64,000 nucleotides of DNA from Chinchilla lanigera (GCF_000276665.1 NW_004955418.1:6660489-6724488); one strand, 5' to 3'; shown: positions 1 through 11,770, counted from the first letter of the stretch. The notes: generated by a model not told the origin, from the sequence alone. Translations and numbers: made by a program.

Positions 1-140
1 AACAAAAATATTTGAAAGCATCTTGTGTTTTAGAAACTTGTCAGCTAGTAACAGCAAGTTACAAAGAAGTGTGATGGAACATAATGAGAATTTATTGAAT
101 ATCTACGGTGTATATAAACTTTCTAGGTCTTATGAGAAAT

Positions 141-246
141 AGAAAGCACTTTAGAGGGCTGGGGATTTAGCTCAGTGGCAAAGCGCCTGCCTGGCAAGCT
201 CAAGGTCGTGAGTTCGGTTCCTGGTACCTGAGAAAGCACTTTAGAG
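141..246 (+). mobile_element. ID-type tRNA-derived SINE, tailless, with 16-bp target-site duplication
   Basis: The body at 157-230 reads like a tRNA head: a pol III A box (TAGCTCAGTGGC) and a B box (GAGTTCGGTTCC), ending at CCTGGTACCTG. The perfect direct repeat AGAAAGCACTTTAGAG lies at 141-156 and 231-246. There is no A-rich tail between the body and the 3' repeat, unlike the other ID copies here. ID SINEs are non-coding pol III retroposons mobilised by L1. This copy resembles the older CAGTGGCAAAG type. Confidence 0.9.
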
Positions 247-1181
247 TATGATCATTAGCAACATGGTAAGATACATGATTAAGTGTTAAAATAATCCTAG
301 AGCACTCAATGTACTAGGGTTTTGGACAAAAGAGAAATCAGTACAAATTATTTTGGAGGATTTTTTTGTTATCAAAAGATGGAAACACCTTCAATATGCC
401 ATTCTTTCCAAAATCCTCCTATTGATTACATTCAGATAGTAAAAATATTTCAAAGATGATTTTAAGATTTCACAAGAGGGTAACCTAGAGAAATGTCCAC
501 ACTGGAGCTGACTTGAAAGAAAAAGTAAAAAATCTGGTTTGGGATCTTGGAATCCCAAGGAAATCCTTGATTTCCACTAGAAGACCAGGTGGAGAGAGAC
601 CCCAGGTCTAGAAATGGAAACAGCATCATATAAAAGAGAACAAAACAACTGGAATTTTGGAGACCCATGTGCTCTCCCCAGCATCATCTATGTGGGTAAA
701 TTAGTCAGGCACCTTGGTGGTGTTTAAAAAAGTGTAAAAACTTCCATTTTCAAAAGTGTAAAATATAAACCTTAAAATTCCTTTAACATTGCATAAAGAA
801 ACATCTCAGAGTTTTCCATACATAAACAATTGTTGAACCCATGAAAGTACATAAAGGACAAGAAGTAGCCAGCATGATGTGACAGAAGGAGCACAAACAG
901 AGCAAGCAAGAATGGCTGCAGAAGTGACAGTTTATATCTCCTCTGACATCCTGTCCACTCTTGTGTCTGTCTGCATTGGAGCAGAATTTCTCAGAATGGT
1001 GTAATCGCAAATCCCTATATATATGAATTCTGTCTAATTGTTTAAATATGTATGCATCAGGAAATTCAAATTAATTTCTTGACTGTTCTAAGAAAAGCTG
1101 AACTTCTTTAGGCCAAATAACATTCACATATACAATATATTTACCCATAATGTGTGAATAAATATACCACTTGTGCTATTT
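247..1181. other. unique AT-rich DNA
   Basis: No gene, SINE or LINE segment is recognisable. Frames on either strand are under 80 codons and lack splice context. I see nothing functional in it. Confidence 0.5.
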
Positions 1182-1313
1182 AAATAGTTCCAATAGAGGC
1201 TGGGGATTTAGCTCAGTGGCACAATGCTTTCCTGGCAAGCGCAACGTCGTGGGTTCGATTCCCGGTACCAGAAAAAAACAAAACAAAACAACAACAACAA
1301 AAAAATAGTTCCA
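1182..1313 (+). mobile_element. ID-type tRNA-derived SINE with A-rich tail
   Basis: The body starts near 1197 with GGCTGGGGATTTAGCTCAG (A box) and carries the B box GGGTTCGATTCCC, then a CAAAACAAAACAACAACAA-type tail. The direct repeat AAATAGTTCCA at 1182-1192 and 1303-1313 marks the insertion site. It is somewhat diverged in the middle (ACAATGCTTTCC) and so older than the copies at 22.2 and 24.7 kb. Confidence 0.9.
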
Positions 1314-1498
1314 GTAACCTTGCTTTCATCTCTCATTATCTGGTATACGTCTACAAGGTTTAAAAACCTTCTTTAGTTATCTTAGTTGTCTGGTGATATA
1401 TTAAAATAGCACAATCACACATTTTTGAGCCCAAAGAGGTCCTAAAATTTCTAATAATAGTTTCTTTCCAGTGTAACCCTTTAAAATGAAGTAATTAA

Positions 1499-1642
1499 GC
1501 TGGGCACAATGGCGCACATCTGTAAACCCAACACCAGAGGCTGAAGCAGGAGGATCACTGCAAGTTCAAGGCCAGCCTGGGCTATATAAGCAAGTTCAAG
1601 GCCTGCCAACAATACATGGCGAGACCCTTTCTCAAAAAAAAA
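1499..1642 (+). mobile_element. B1-type (7SL-derived) SINE
   Basis: It starts AGCTGGGCACAATGGCGCAC, runs through GGCTGAAGCAGGAGGATCAC and AAGGCCAGCCTGGGCTA, and ends GAGACCCTTTCTC followed by A9. The CAAGTTCAAGGCC segment appears twice, which fits the internal duplication seen in B1. Divergence is moderate. Confidence 0.9.
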
Positions 1643-2279
1643 GTATTTATACCAAAATACTCATCACTTCTTTGCCCAGTCTGCAAGTAATTAAGAGGTT
1701 TAATCCCTAGAAATGGTACAGGAGTGGTTTTAGTAATACTGGATACAGATGTGGAAAATTGCCAACATCTAAAGTGTCCACTTTAATTTCAAGAGTCTTA
1801 GCAGTGTCAAAAATAATCAATTTTTGCCAATCAAAGGACATAAAGTTAGAGAAAATCATTATAGGCAGATGCAAGGAGTAAATGCAAAAATGTTTGAAAG
1901 GACCTTCAATTAATTATTATGCTTCTATACTTGATATATATGTTCATACTTATGTAGTTTGTGGTTTTTTAGTGTGTGTTTTTATACTTGTGTGTTCTGA
2001 AAATTCAACTGAACTCTTTCAAAACTAGTTCTGTGCAAGTAAAAGTTGTTTGCTCTCATAAAATGCTGTATAGTGAATTTTAATTGCTACAATTGATCTA
2101 TAAAAATTACTACCTTGGGCATTTTCTCTATCTTCTCCTTGCTGTGAATTTCCTAGGCAGCTTTCATCATTGCTGTGTATTTCAATGCAATGAACTGCCA
2201 TTTTTGGTACAACTATGTACTAAATACTTCAATACATTATGTAAACCATACAAGAACTGTTTTTTACTTTTGCAAAGAG
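1643..2279. other. unique AT-rich DNA
   Basis: No repeat family or exon is recognisable. The longest frame, about 69 codons at 2084-2293, has no coding character that I can see. Confidence 0.45.
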
Positions 2280-2515
2280 AAGTTGACACTTAAAGAGCTA
2301 AATAAAGTAAATTGTCTGGGACCACACAGTTAGTAGACAGCAGAGCCAGGATTCCAAGCCCATTTGTTTGACTGTCTCATATACCACTCTGTATTTGTTG
2401 GGCATCTGCTCAGAGCACCATGTTCATGCTAGGGATGTATAGATGAAAAAAGAAGAGACTTTTTCCCTGTCCTCATCATACTCAGTCTAGCCAACGAAGG
2501 ATATTGTCTTTCCTA
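2280..2515 (-). mobile_element. MIR fragment followed by an L2-like fragment
   Basis: GGGACCACACAGTTAGTAGA and CAGAGCCAGGATTCCAAGCC match the minus-strand MIR core (ggtcacacagctagtaagtggcagagccgg type). The adjoining TTGTTGGGCATCTGCTCAGA..GGGATGTATAGATGAA resembles the reverse complement of an L2 3' end. Both are ancient mammalian fossils with no coding capacity. Confidence 0.7.
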
Positions 2516-4039
2516 CGTGGTCCATCTGGCAGTACCTGACTAGTACTTGCCAGAGGAGGTGCTTTCTCCCAGGATCTGGTGACTTCAGCTAAGCACTTGT
2601 TCTGCCAGAACTTGCAGCCTTTCTGTGCCAATGTGACTGTTGCTGAAAGCAAGCTACACATACATAAAATGTTTTAATTATTTTGACATCACTAAGTATA
2701 TTCCAAGTCTTCTGGAATTCTTTCAGCAGAAGAATAGGAAAGAAATATTGCAATACACAAGAATTAAGCAGGAATATTACCCATATGCATTGAAATATGT
2801 TTATACAGTGTGAGTTGGAATTCTCAAGCACATCCAACCCTGAGCCTGAGCCAGTAATGAGACTTACTTTTCTCCAGCACCCTGTGACCTGCTGTCCAGC
2901 CAGTCCATTATAACAACAGCAGAAGCAACTGTGCTCAATGCATCACAGGATGACAGCCTGTCCAGTGTGTGCCTGCCATTTATTAGGACATTAGTGGCCA
3001 GCCGTCCTCCAGATGCCCAGCCGTGACTATCACACAAAGAAAACATTAGCTTTCTTGGATGTAGCTATTATAATTCGAAAATTAGTTTTGCCTTCATGGC
3101 TGCATCACATTTGGAATCTGTCTTTGATGTTGTTATTAGTTAGTGCTCATGGTGCTCATGAAAACTGTCACATATTAATCACATCCATCATGTGATTCTT
3201 AATTTGCTCTATTATGACAAATGGATTTAGACACAAACTTGCAATTACCTATTTTGAGGTTAATAGCAGATTTGGGGTTATAATTGGTTCCCAAATATTC
3301 AATTTAGAGAAATTATTTCTTACCCTGCTCTAAAACATGTTCTAAATGAACGAATTGTATTTTTTATACTATCACTGAAAAATTGGGCCAGATGAGACCA
3401 TATGAGACATTTGAACATAGTAATACACCCAGAGTTTTTAATAAAACAGAATATTGGTATTTTCTGGAGGCTTTTCTGCTCTTTGCCATTAACTCATTTA
3501 TTTACCCCATTCTTATCTAATCTCAAATTGTTCTAAAATATTTTATGCATTCTCTTTTTATGTGGAATGTTACATAGTGATTATTTTCAAAATGTTACCA
3601 GTCTTAGTAACCTGCAATTAAACTTTTGATCGAATGGCGAGAAAGGCATATGTAAATGTTGTAATAAACGTATTTTTATTTTTCTCCAGTCTCTTCGTTA
3701 AGTATTACGTATTTAAAATGACTGCATATCCAAAATTATGTCAGAAATTTTCTTCCAAATGAGCAGAAGGGTCTTTGTTAGGTCCTCTCTGATTACAGCA
3801 ACTTCTGTCTTCTCTCATAAGGTCTGTATAATTTGATGTCGGTTTTATGTTACAACTATCTCTCACTTACATATGAATTCCTGTACAACCGAGTACTACT
3901 GATACTATATTCTATTATGGAAAAATCATCTCACAAACCGTAGTACCAGGAAATCATGGGCATATGGACTGTCAGTCAACATAGTAATTACAGAAAATTG
4001 TAAGAGATGGGACGATGGAACTTAGAGGTGGGACACACT
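2516..4039. other. unique DNA with a conserved-looking block near 2.84-3.2 kb
   Basis: There is no recognisable repeat or gene. Bases 2840-3200 are less AT-rich and higher in complexity than the surroundings, which is compatible with a conserved non-coding element, but no motif proves it. Frames here are 60-82 codons and unsupported. Confidence 0.3.
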
Positions 4040-4290
4040 GAGGAATCAGCTGGTTTAGAAGTTCTGTAGCATGGAGCCGAAGAGCCTAACTTGGGAGACA
4101 GTCAAACTGGATTTAAATCATATTTCAGCTACTTACTATTGGACAGCAAACACAGCACTTGTATCATTTTCCTTACCAGGAAAATTAGAATATCTATCTT
4201 ACAGATTTGTAAGGATTATATAAGTAATTTTAAAAAATGCTTAGCACATTGCTTGGTGTTAATATTATTATCTTGACCATCTAGTCTGTG
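4040..4290 (+). mobile_element. MIR SINE, plus strand
   Basis: The MIR order is visible: ACTGGATTTAAATC, CAGCTACTTACTATTGGACA, TCATTTTCCTTACCAGGAAA, TAGAATATCTATCTTACAGA, then TGCTTAGCACATTGCTTGGT. This is an ancient tRNA-derived SINE, heavily diverged. Confidence 0.8.
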
Positions 4291-4299
4291 CTCTTATCC

Positions 4300-4730
4300 A
4301 AAAAGGAAATTCATTCCACATGGTTTAGAGCATGATTGTTCAGCCCATACTTAGAACTTTTTCATTTGAGAAGTCACTGTTACTCTCCCAAGTGTTTTTG
4401 TCCCATTTTTGAATAGTTCTAAGAATGAAAATTCAAGTCGTCTTCTTTGTGACTTCTATAATTTGGAGCCAGTCCTGTTCATTAAAATAAATGATGTTTT
4501 GTGTAAAAAAAGTTTCAAGTGTTTGAAATATCTTGTCCATCTTCTAAATCTATTCTTAAGGCTAATGATCCCAGGTCCCTTAATGTTCATTACAACATTG
4601 TTTACAGGTCCTTTACCTTTCTACCTGCTCTAAATTGGATGTCTGTTTTAAAATATAGTACCAGCATATAACTCGGTATTATTTGACCAGTGTAACATAC
4701 TGCATTTCTTCCTCTACTCTTTGCTTTGTT
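4300..4730. other. unique AT-rich DNA
   Basis: No repeat, exon or motif is recognisable. The 74-codon plus-strand frame at 4409-4633 has no family likeness that I can name. Confidence 0.4.
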
Positions 4731-4735
4731 TTTCA

Positions 4736-4915
4736 CAGTACTGGGAATGGAACTTGTGGGCTTCTCATTCTGCTATCTCCTCAGCCCAATTTTGTATGTT
4801 TGTTTTGAGGCAGGGTCTCACTGAATTGCTCATGTTGGCCTTGAACTTGTAATCCTTCTGGCTTAGCCTTCAGAGTAGGTGGGTTTATAAAGATGCACAT
4901 TCCAGCTTGTTTTAG
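4736..4915 (-). mobile_element. B1-ID dimeric SINE (B1-dID-like), minus strand
   Basis: Read on the minus strand, a B1-like unit comes first (its reverse is visible as TTGAGGCAGGGTCTCACTGA and TTGGCCTTGAAC) and an ID-like unit follows (reverse visible as GTACTGGGAATGGAAC and CTCCTCAGCCC). B1+ID fusions of this order are known from several rodent families. It is old and diverged. Confidence 0.7.
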
Positions 4916-5291
4916 ATAGTAATAGTCTCACAGTCTTAAGTTTGTTTAGGTTTTCTGTGCCTGTACATTGGCAGGAAGACAGTGTGGAGATCACTTGTGC
5001 TCTTAGATGCTTGCAGTTCAGCAAAAATCCTTAAGATCTTTTCATACTAACTGTGAAAATGCATCAAAGCATTTTTAGTACTATTGAGTTTTTATCCCCA
5101 GTGCAAGACTTTATATAGTTAAGTGCCATCGTACACTGGGCGACATAGTAATGAGAAATGGGTTTAAGTTGGAAGATGTTTTTTACATTGTTCACTAGTT
5201 TTTTGAAGTGCCTATCTTAGTGTTATGCACTAAATAGATGCTTTGTCTTTATTGATTATTAAATATTCAGAGAGTTGGGTTGTAAGGTTGT

Positions 5292-5320
5292 AATGGGTGT
5301 TCATTCTTAGAACACCCATT
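5292..5320. repeat. small perfect inverted repeat
   Basis: AATGGGTGTTC at 5292-5302 and GAACACCCATT at 5310-5320 form an 11-bp perfect stem with a 7-nt loop. There is no T-tract or gene to make it a terminator, and it may be fortuitous. Confidence 0.6.
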
Positions 5321-5449
5321 GAGTGTTTGCTATCTTTAGCACTTTTTGGGTAAGTATTGCTTCTTTGCTGTATTTCATAACATTAAGTTTGTTCTATAAA
5401 GAGAGGTCCTATAAATTGCTTAAGCTCACATGGCTATTTCACGATAGAA

Positions 5450-5800
5450 AGAAAGGTGGACAGGTATTGAGTCTCGCATACTTAGGTGGTGGGTTTGATT
5501 TGAAAGCCACAGTTGTGACATTGAAGGGTGTTCCCAAGGGAATGGCACAGACAGCTGTATGGGTTAAAAACATGGCTGTGGCTACTGTGTAGAGAGGAGG
5601 AAAATAGCTAGAGTGCAGGCAAGGAGGGTTCCTCGAGGCTGTCAGAGCCTAAGCAAGAGGTGGTCGAGCCAGGCAGAAGAGCACCAGAGCAGTGCATGTT
5701 TCAGGGTCTGTTCTAAGTTTAATTCTGCGAAGTCTAGTGATTGATTGAATCTATACGTTCAAGGAAAGCAAGGATTCTAAGTGACTGCAAGGTTTTTATT
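5450..5800 (-). mobile_element. L2-like LINE fragment, minus strand
   Basis: The purine-rich sequence GTGGCTACTGTGTAGAGAGG..GCAAGAGGTGGTCGAGCC..AAGTGACTGCAAGGTTTTTA resembles the reverse complement of the L2 ORF2 to 3'-end region (tggctgctgtgtggagaata..actccaaggtttt type). It is very diverged and non-coding. Confidence 0.55.
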
Positions 5801-7104
5801 CAGTCATAAGATGATAATTACAATGCAAAGCACAAATGAGTTAAAAAGACCTAATTACTTATATAATTACAATAAGTTAGTGCTCAGAAAAGTTAAGTAA
5901 ATAACTAACTGAATATATATGTGTGTATATGTTGAAGTTAAAAGAAGAAACTACTTTCAAAAGTTTTATTTCTCTATTGCCTCATGTTTTTAAGAAAAAT
6001 TATATGGGATTATGCCCTTAAAAATGGGTCTTTTTCTTTTTAACTGTAGTGTCTGGAGAGATTTTTCTCGCTGTAGAAGAAAATGCCTTTTCCCATGAGA
6101 AAGTTGGCAGACAGCAATTCACATTTGTTCCTTTATGTTTCCAAGGCTGTATAGTCTTTTCAGATATATTTCTATGAGATTAAATCATGGGTACATGTGT
6201 TTAAATGCATCTGTTCTGCTCTGAGTATGTTTAACATGTCTAAGTGCAAAAAAGACTAGAACTAAAAGGATGTAGGCGAGAATTAGTGGGGAGTCGTAGA
6301 ATTTTATCTATGAGGAAAATTGGAGGTAATGGAGCCCTAGATACTGTCAGTCTAGTATTGTCTTGTTGCCATGATTTTTCTCAAATCTCTCTTATAAAAG
6401 TTTGCTCTTTAGAAAGGATCTATGGGGAAAAAAAGTCAAATTATAATTTAAGAAAGTAGAAGCATCCACTTCATTGGTAGAATTGACCATACCAGAAAAG
6501 TATAGTGTATCAGTAGAACTTCACTTTCTAGCAATCAGTAGGTTATACAGGTGAGGAAGGAAGGATACCCTGGTGAAAATAGATACCCTGGTGAGAAACA
6601 GTACACAACAAGGTCAGCTAAACTGAAATAAAGATAAATGAGATCCAGTAAGCACCCAGGAACCTAGAGGCCAGGATGAGACAAAGTTACCAAGTGGAGT
6701 ACTAAGCATATTCTATACACACCAAATAAATCTGGGAACCTTACAACCCAGACAAACCTCACAACCTGTCACCTGGCAGAATTTCAGGTCCGTCCATAGG
6801 TGAAAAGGAATAAACTGGCATTTCATCTTTAGAGCTAAAACCAAAATCAATACACAAGAAACAGAGACCTTGAAATTGCCACCCGTAGAAATACCAAGGC
6901 AGTAACCATTGTACTCCTCCAGGTCCTGACTGTCAGCCATCATCTTCTGATAAGCTCATGTAAAAGATCATCTACGTGTGACAAGAAGCTGGATCTAGAG
7001 TTTTGTGAGAGAACGAACTGAGCAAAAGTAATATATTTTTCATAATAGAGGAGCTATTAGAATATCTCATAGGCACTTTTCTTTTAAGTTAATGAATTTT
7101 AAAT
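5801..7104. other. unique AT-rich DNA with a short tandem duplication
   Basis: No gene or repeat family is recognisable. At about 6564-6600 an 18-bp unit (GATACCCTGGTGAAAATA, then GATACCCTGGTGAGAAAC) occurs twice in tandem. Confidence 0.45.
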
Positions 7105-7260
7105 AGGTTATACATTTATATTGCTCAAACTATAAAAATATGAAAAAGTATATGGAGAAAAGCCACCCTCCCAGTTCTGTCATGGATCTGCCCAGTACCC
7201 TTTACTAGCTAAGCATTGTTCATATTTATCCTAGCATTAATTTTTTTTGCATATCCAAGC
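7105..7260 (-). mobile_element. possible 3' end of an old L1, minus strand
   Basis: AAAAGTATATGGAGAAAAGC..CACCCTCCCAGTTCTGTC..TTACTAGCTAAGCATTGTTC resembles the reversed 3' untranslated region of ancient L1M elements. It lies in the same orientation as the clearer L1 sequence from 8045, so the two may be one broken insertion. Confidence 0.45.
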
Positions 7261-8044
7261 CAAACAAATACAATATTTTTATTTTCTGTCATTTTTTTTT
7301 CTTTTACAAAAGAATATACACACTGTTTTACAACTTTGTTGTTTTCGTTAAATCACTATAAGAAATTCCTCAATAGAACCATATCAAGTCCAAAACTAAA
7401 AGTTCAAAACTTTCTAGATAAATACTTGCAATTCAAGATGGATATTAAAATTAAGACTGCTAGAATTTTGGACACCATGGTTAGAATGCCATTATATAAA
7501 TACATTCTTTTGTCTAGAGTTGTAGCAGATGGGGTCCTAACACTATACTTAGCATATCTGAAAGTATTGAGGGATTGACATTAACCATTCTGATTCTTTA
7601 TTTGCCGATTAGACAGAGGTGGAATGGCCAAATTTTAAGGCAAATTCTAATCCTAAAACTAATAGTACTATATGGCAGTATAAAATCTGTTTTCAGGAAT
7701 TGGAATAAGTCTGTCAGATTATCGTTACAGAAGTATATATTATAGCAACTGCTTCTAAAAAGTAAATATTTTTTAAAGTGGGTGATGTGTAACTTGTGAA
7801 AATTTTAGATATTCTAAATCGCAAAGAATGGCATATAAACATCAATACGTCTTAATTTTAAAAATAAATGGTTACATTGCTCTTGGCCTTTTTGGCTAAG
7901 ATCAAGTGTAAAAATAAATGCTTTCAAGGACAGTCGAAGTCCCCAGTTATTTCTTCTTTCAAAAGTAACTACCTCACTGATTTGGGGAATTATTTCCTTT
8001 TGCTTTATCTCTGTGTTTTTGTAAACAACGTGTATCATTCCTTT
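7261..8044. other. AT-rich DNA, unclassified
   Basis: Low GC with no clear repeat signature. The 120-codon plus-strand frame at 7216-7578 is rich in F, I, L, K and Y, as expected from AT-rich chance sequence, and shows no domain. Confidence 0.4.
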
Positions 8045-9075
8045 GCGGGTTCCAAAATTTTATATAAGTAGTATATCATTCTGTATATTCTCCCACAGCT
8101 TCCTTTTTTGTTGTCCAACATTATGCTCTTGAAATATATCCACATTGATATATGTGATCCTAATTTATTTATTTTTGCCCTCAGATATTATACTACTATA
8201 CATTATACCTGCTTAATTTTCCATTCTCCATTGGTAGACAATAAGGTTGTTTTTTGTTATGTTACCAATAGCATTATGATGAAAATTCTTTTATGTATCT
8301 CCCTATATCTAAGAGCAAATGCGGGAGTAAATCTTCCATTTTACTATATATTGCCAATTTTCCCACCAAAGTAAATTTTGTTAATTTATACTCCCATCAG
8401 GTAAAAGACTTCTCATTGTACATCCTTGGCTGTGCTTGGTATGCTAGATATTTGGAGGTCTGCCAGTCAGTTTGGTGTGAAATGGTATCAGTTCATGGTT
8501 TTAATTAATACTTACTTGATTTTTGATAAGCTAAAGCATTTTAGATGTGTTTATTGAATGTTCAACTTGCACTGTATTTTAGATTGCCAGTGTATTTGCT
8601 TTTTTTTTGGTCTTTTTGAGACAGGGTCTTGCTATGCAGTTCAGGCTGGCCTTGAAGTCACTTTTTAGCCCAAGCTGGTCTCAAACTCATAATAATCCTT
8701 CTGCCTTAGCCTCTGGAGTGCTGAGATTATAGGCGTGTGCCACCACGCCTGTCTGCTTATTTCTGTTTAAAAGATTGCTTTTTTTTTTTTTTTTTATTGA
8801 TTTGTAGTCATTCTTAGGTGCTAATCTTTTGTCGGTTTTATGTTTTGTAAGTATCTTCTCTAAATCCAGAGCTTTACTTTTATTCTTTTTGCTGTGTTCA
8901 TGAACAGATTTTTCATTTTAATGTAGGAAAAGTTATCTCTGGCTTTATTTTGTTCCTTCTATTTTGCCTTTTGAGGCCTTTGTCCAAAATTTATAAAGAC
9001 AATTTTCTCATCCAGTTTCAGTTTGCATTGTATTAGATCTTCTGTTCACATGTACCCTGTAGCCTATTTAGAAGT
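8045..9075 (-). mobile_element. old L1 (L1M-type) fragment, minus strand, split by a B1
   Basis: The reversed 3' part of an ancient L1 is visible: ACAATAAGGTTGTTTTTTGT..TACCAATAGCATTATGATGA..CTCCCATCAGGTAAAAGACT. After the B1 insertion at 8602-8752 it continues as TTTGTAGTCATTCTTAGGTG..CATCCAGTTTCAGTTTGCAT. It is non-coding and full of stops. The B1 is younger because it interrupts the L1. Confidence 0.75.
8602..8752 (-). mobile_element. B1 SINE, minus strand, inserted in the L1
   Basis: The sequence reads TTTTTGAGACAGGGTCTTGC..CAGTTCAGGCTGGCCTTGAA..TGGTCTCAAACTCATAATAA..GTGCTGAGATTATAGGCGTG..CCACCACGCC, the reverse of a full B1 with internal duplication. The T8 run at its left is the reversed A tail. 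Confidence 0.95.
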
Positions 9076-9535
9076 GTGAGTATCTGCTTATTGAGTACTC
9101 CAGTCTTTTTTTCTGTCATTTATTTGAATGAACAAGAAAGACATTCTGGATCATGTAATGTTCTTGTCACAGTTAATACCCTAACCAGAATGTGCACATC
9201 TGTTTCAAGATGGCTGTTCTTTCTCAAAATATTTGAAAAAAATTTTTTTAAATTATATGCAGTACCTGCTATACATTATGTAACAACTACCATCATTGGC
9301 GAATGTTTTCTACTTAGGGCAGATTTGATTTTGGGGAAAGATTAAAGCTTTAGAATATACTTGCTGATGAAATTAGAGACTAACTTTTAGTTTAATTTTG
9401 AAAGGAGATATAACTGTAAACTGTCAAAATGGCTTTTCTTATAAAGTTTAAGTTATGTTCAGAATGAACATAAAGTGATTCTGAAGGCAAGGATATAGGG
9501 GAAATTCAAAAACTACTTTGAAATAGCATGGTTTT
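9076..9535. other. unique AT-rich DNA
   Basis: No gene or repeat family is recognisable beyond the edge of the L1 fossil. The 89-codon frame here is unsupported. Confidence 0.4.
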
Positions 9536-9653
9536 AATGTACATAAGGTTGGGCTGGGGATACAGCTCAGTGGCACAAGCACCTGCCTGACAAGTGCAAG
9601 ATCCTGAGTTCGATTCCTGGTACAAAACAAAAAACTTACTAACGTACATAAGG
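9536..9653 (+). mobile_element. ID-type tRNA-derived SINE
   Basis: GGGCTGGGGATACAGCTCAG, the B box GAGTTCGATTCCTGGTAC and a short AAAACAAAAAAC tail are present. The flanking repeat AATGTACATAAGG (9536-9548) and AACGTACATAAGG (9641-9653) differs by one base, which indicates some age. Confidence 0.9.
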
Positions 9654-10945
9654 GCATACAACCTCCATTATATTGAATTAAATTCTGAGTGATAAATGCA
9701 AAGTAGGCAAATGTATAAAACATATGGTAAGAGGGCATGAAGGGAGGATCTGACTTTTGAGAGAAGTCAAGGAAGGCTACATAGTGAAGTCTTTTGAACG
9801 GAACATGGGAGGGTGAATAGAAATTAATCATATGAGGGGCATAATATACACAGCATAGGCAAATGCACTAAAGGACAAAGTTAGCATCAATATGCAAGGC
9901 ACCTTCAAGATAGGAGATCTATTTATCTTTAAATCCAGAGCTTTTTTTTATGACAGCTCTTATTTTATCAGAAGTGCTATATTTGGTGATCATAGCTTGG
10001 TTCTCACAACCAAATATGACTACAAAAATGTTTTCAGCATGAAAGCACTATGATGAGATTTATATTTTTCAGTAAGAATTATCGTGGAAACAGAAGTATT
10101 GGCAAACGTTTTCTATAGAGAGGCAGATAGTAATTTTTAAAATTTTATGAGCTATACACTCTCCTAGTGCGCTATGGTACAGAAGCAGCCATACATAAAT
10201 GTGTAAATGAGCAGGGCATTTTTTGCTCTGATTAAACTTGTATAGCAAAAGCTACAGGCTGCTTTGACCCTGCACCATCATTTTTCCAACCACTGCAGTA
10301 GAGAATAGATAGAAGATGCTTTAGAGATTGGAGGGTTAGCTAGAATAATTGTATTACCTTAAGAGGAAAAAGATGCTGTTCCAAACCAGGTCTGTGGAAA
10401 TAGGGCTAAAGAGAAAGGGATGGTTGAGGACAGTGTTGCAGAAGTGCGCTGGGCGACCCTGCTCCAGAATGGGTGGTGGGCTGGTGGTGAGGGGAAAGAA
10501 GACCCAGGCCAAGCAAAGGGTGGTTGGTGATGGTTTTAATGAAGGTAGTAAAGGCAAGAAGAAATGTATGCAGTTGTTTGTTTGCCTTTTTTTTTTTTTT
10601 TTTTAAGCGGGGCTTGGTATAAGGGAAGGGGGCTGAGTGAAGGACCTGGGAGACCAGAATATATTTCACTTCTGGACTGCTTAATTAAAAGGGTTCATAT
10701 GGAAATTGACATTTAATGTATGGCTCTAAAGATTAGGAGACTCTAAGTCTCAAAGCATTGGTTGATTGAAGCCCACATGATGCAGAGAGCATCAGTTAGG
10801 ACGAGTGTCACACAATAGGAGACAACCAGTGACACATCCCCCTTCCATGTCAGTGATGTTGAAGACAAGAAGAGCTAGCAAGAAAATGTAACTACCCAGA
10901 GAAATACCCCAGACCCACAGTTTAAAGAGAGGTTTCATTTGGTTC
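9654..10945. other. unique DNA with a poly-T tract
   Basis: No gene is recognised. The frames at 10349-10669 overlap on both strands around a T-run at about 10588-10605 and look fortuitous. Bases 10200-10320 have mixed composition without a family signature. Confidence 0.4.
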
Positions 10946-11216
10946 ACACTTTCATGGCATGGTCCATTATTGACTGGGCCCAAGGAAGAAATACAGTGGC
11001 AGAAGGACATGGCCCAACAAAATGGCTTAATTCATAGTAGCCAGGAAGAGACACAGCACAAGGAAACAGTGCCAGAAGGAAGGGGTGAGACCCCAAGGCC
11101 ATGCTTCCGTTATCTATCCAGACATACCCAGAAATGTGTCCCACCAATATTCTGGGGAGATCTCAATGTCAGTCAAGTTGACCCTTCTTCTTAACTGCCA
11201 CAGTTGGCATCAGGAG
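10946..11216 (-). mobile_element. LTR fragment, ERVL-MaLR-like, minus strand
   Basis: The GGCAGAAGGACATGGCCCAA..GCCAGGAAGAGACACAGCAC..GTGAGACCCCAAGGCCATGC..CTGGGGAGATCTCAATGTCA layout resembles the LTR at 40.85-41.23 kb in the same orientation (mid-LTR AG-rich tract, then a pyrimidine-rich part, then a GGGG(G)A(C/G)AT motif). It is a solo, truncated retroviral LTR with no coding capacity. Family assignment is by eye. Confidence 0.5.
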
Positions 11217-11770
11217 TAGTTTATAGGTAGGAATTTTCAGGTCAAATTTGGTGACTGGAAAAGAGCCTTTGATTTTAGCAGAGATTACACATGGAGGCAT
11301 ACAGGAGTTTCACAAAAGGCTATGGGAGCAACCTCTGTGGTGTCTTGAATGATTGTCTCCTTTCCACCTCTGCTCTGAACTCTTAAGAGGACAAATTTCT
11401 GGTTTTAGGACCTTACATAATTTTGGGGACCACGGTGGTGGAGAAGGGTCAAATGAATGGTAGGCTCTATAGAGACAATCATGGGGCTCAGCAGATTTGT
11501 TTGGTTGCCTGTGTCCAGATTTTGCTTGCTGTTCATCCCTGTTCCAAGACAGAGAAGCCCCACAGAGGAACACCTGTGCCTCTGGCCTTCTGTGGACAGT
11601 TACATTACTGCACCTTTGAGTGGCAGTGGACCCTACCATGTGCACTTGAAAGCTAATAGTCAGATCTGCCAAGGGCCAGTAGTTCAACGACAGAACTTCA
11701 GTCATGACAGGCACTGAACGAAATCCACAGATTCTGTGTCTGTCTTCCAACAGCTGAAAAAATTTAGTGA
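11217..11770. other. GC-richer unclassified block
   Basis: Base composition is noticeably less AT-rich than the flanks. Frames of 77-146 codons overlap on both strands, which points to a low stop density rather than a gene. I recognise no protein in any of them. It may be an old LTR or DNA-transposon relic contiguous with the LTR piece before it. Confidence 0.35.

Noticed and set aside
157..230. Candidate tRNA gene (A and B boxes present)
   Set aside because: The ID SINE body has target duplications and several sister copies, and it does not fold into a proper acceptor stem, so it is retroposed and not a functional tRNA gene.
7216..7578. 120-codon plus-strand frame with hydrophobic N-terminus
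   Set aside because: The composition is what AT-rich DNA gives by chance. It has no signal peptidase-type pattern, domain or conservation evidence, and it overlaps the end of an old L1-like piece.
11310..11750. 146-codon minus-strand frame with two overlapping plus-strand frames
   Set aside because: No recognisable domain. Simultaneous opening in several frames reflects a GC-richer relic rather than coding constraint.
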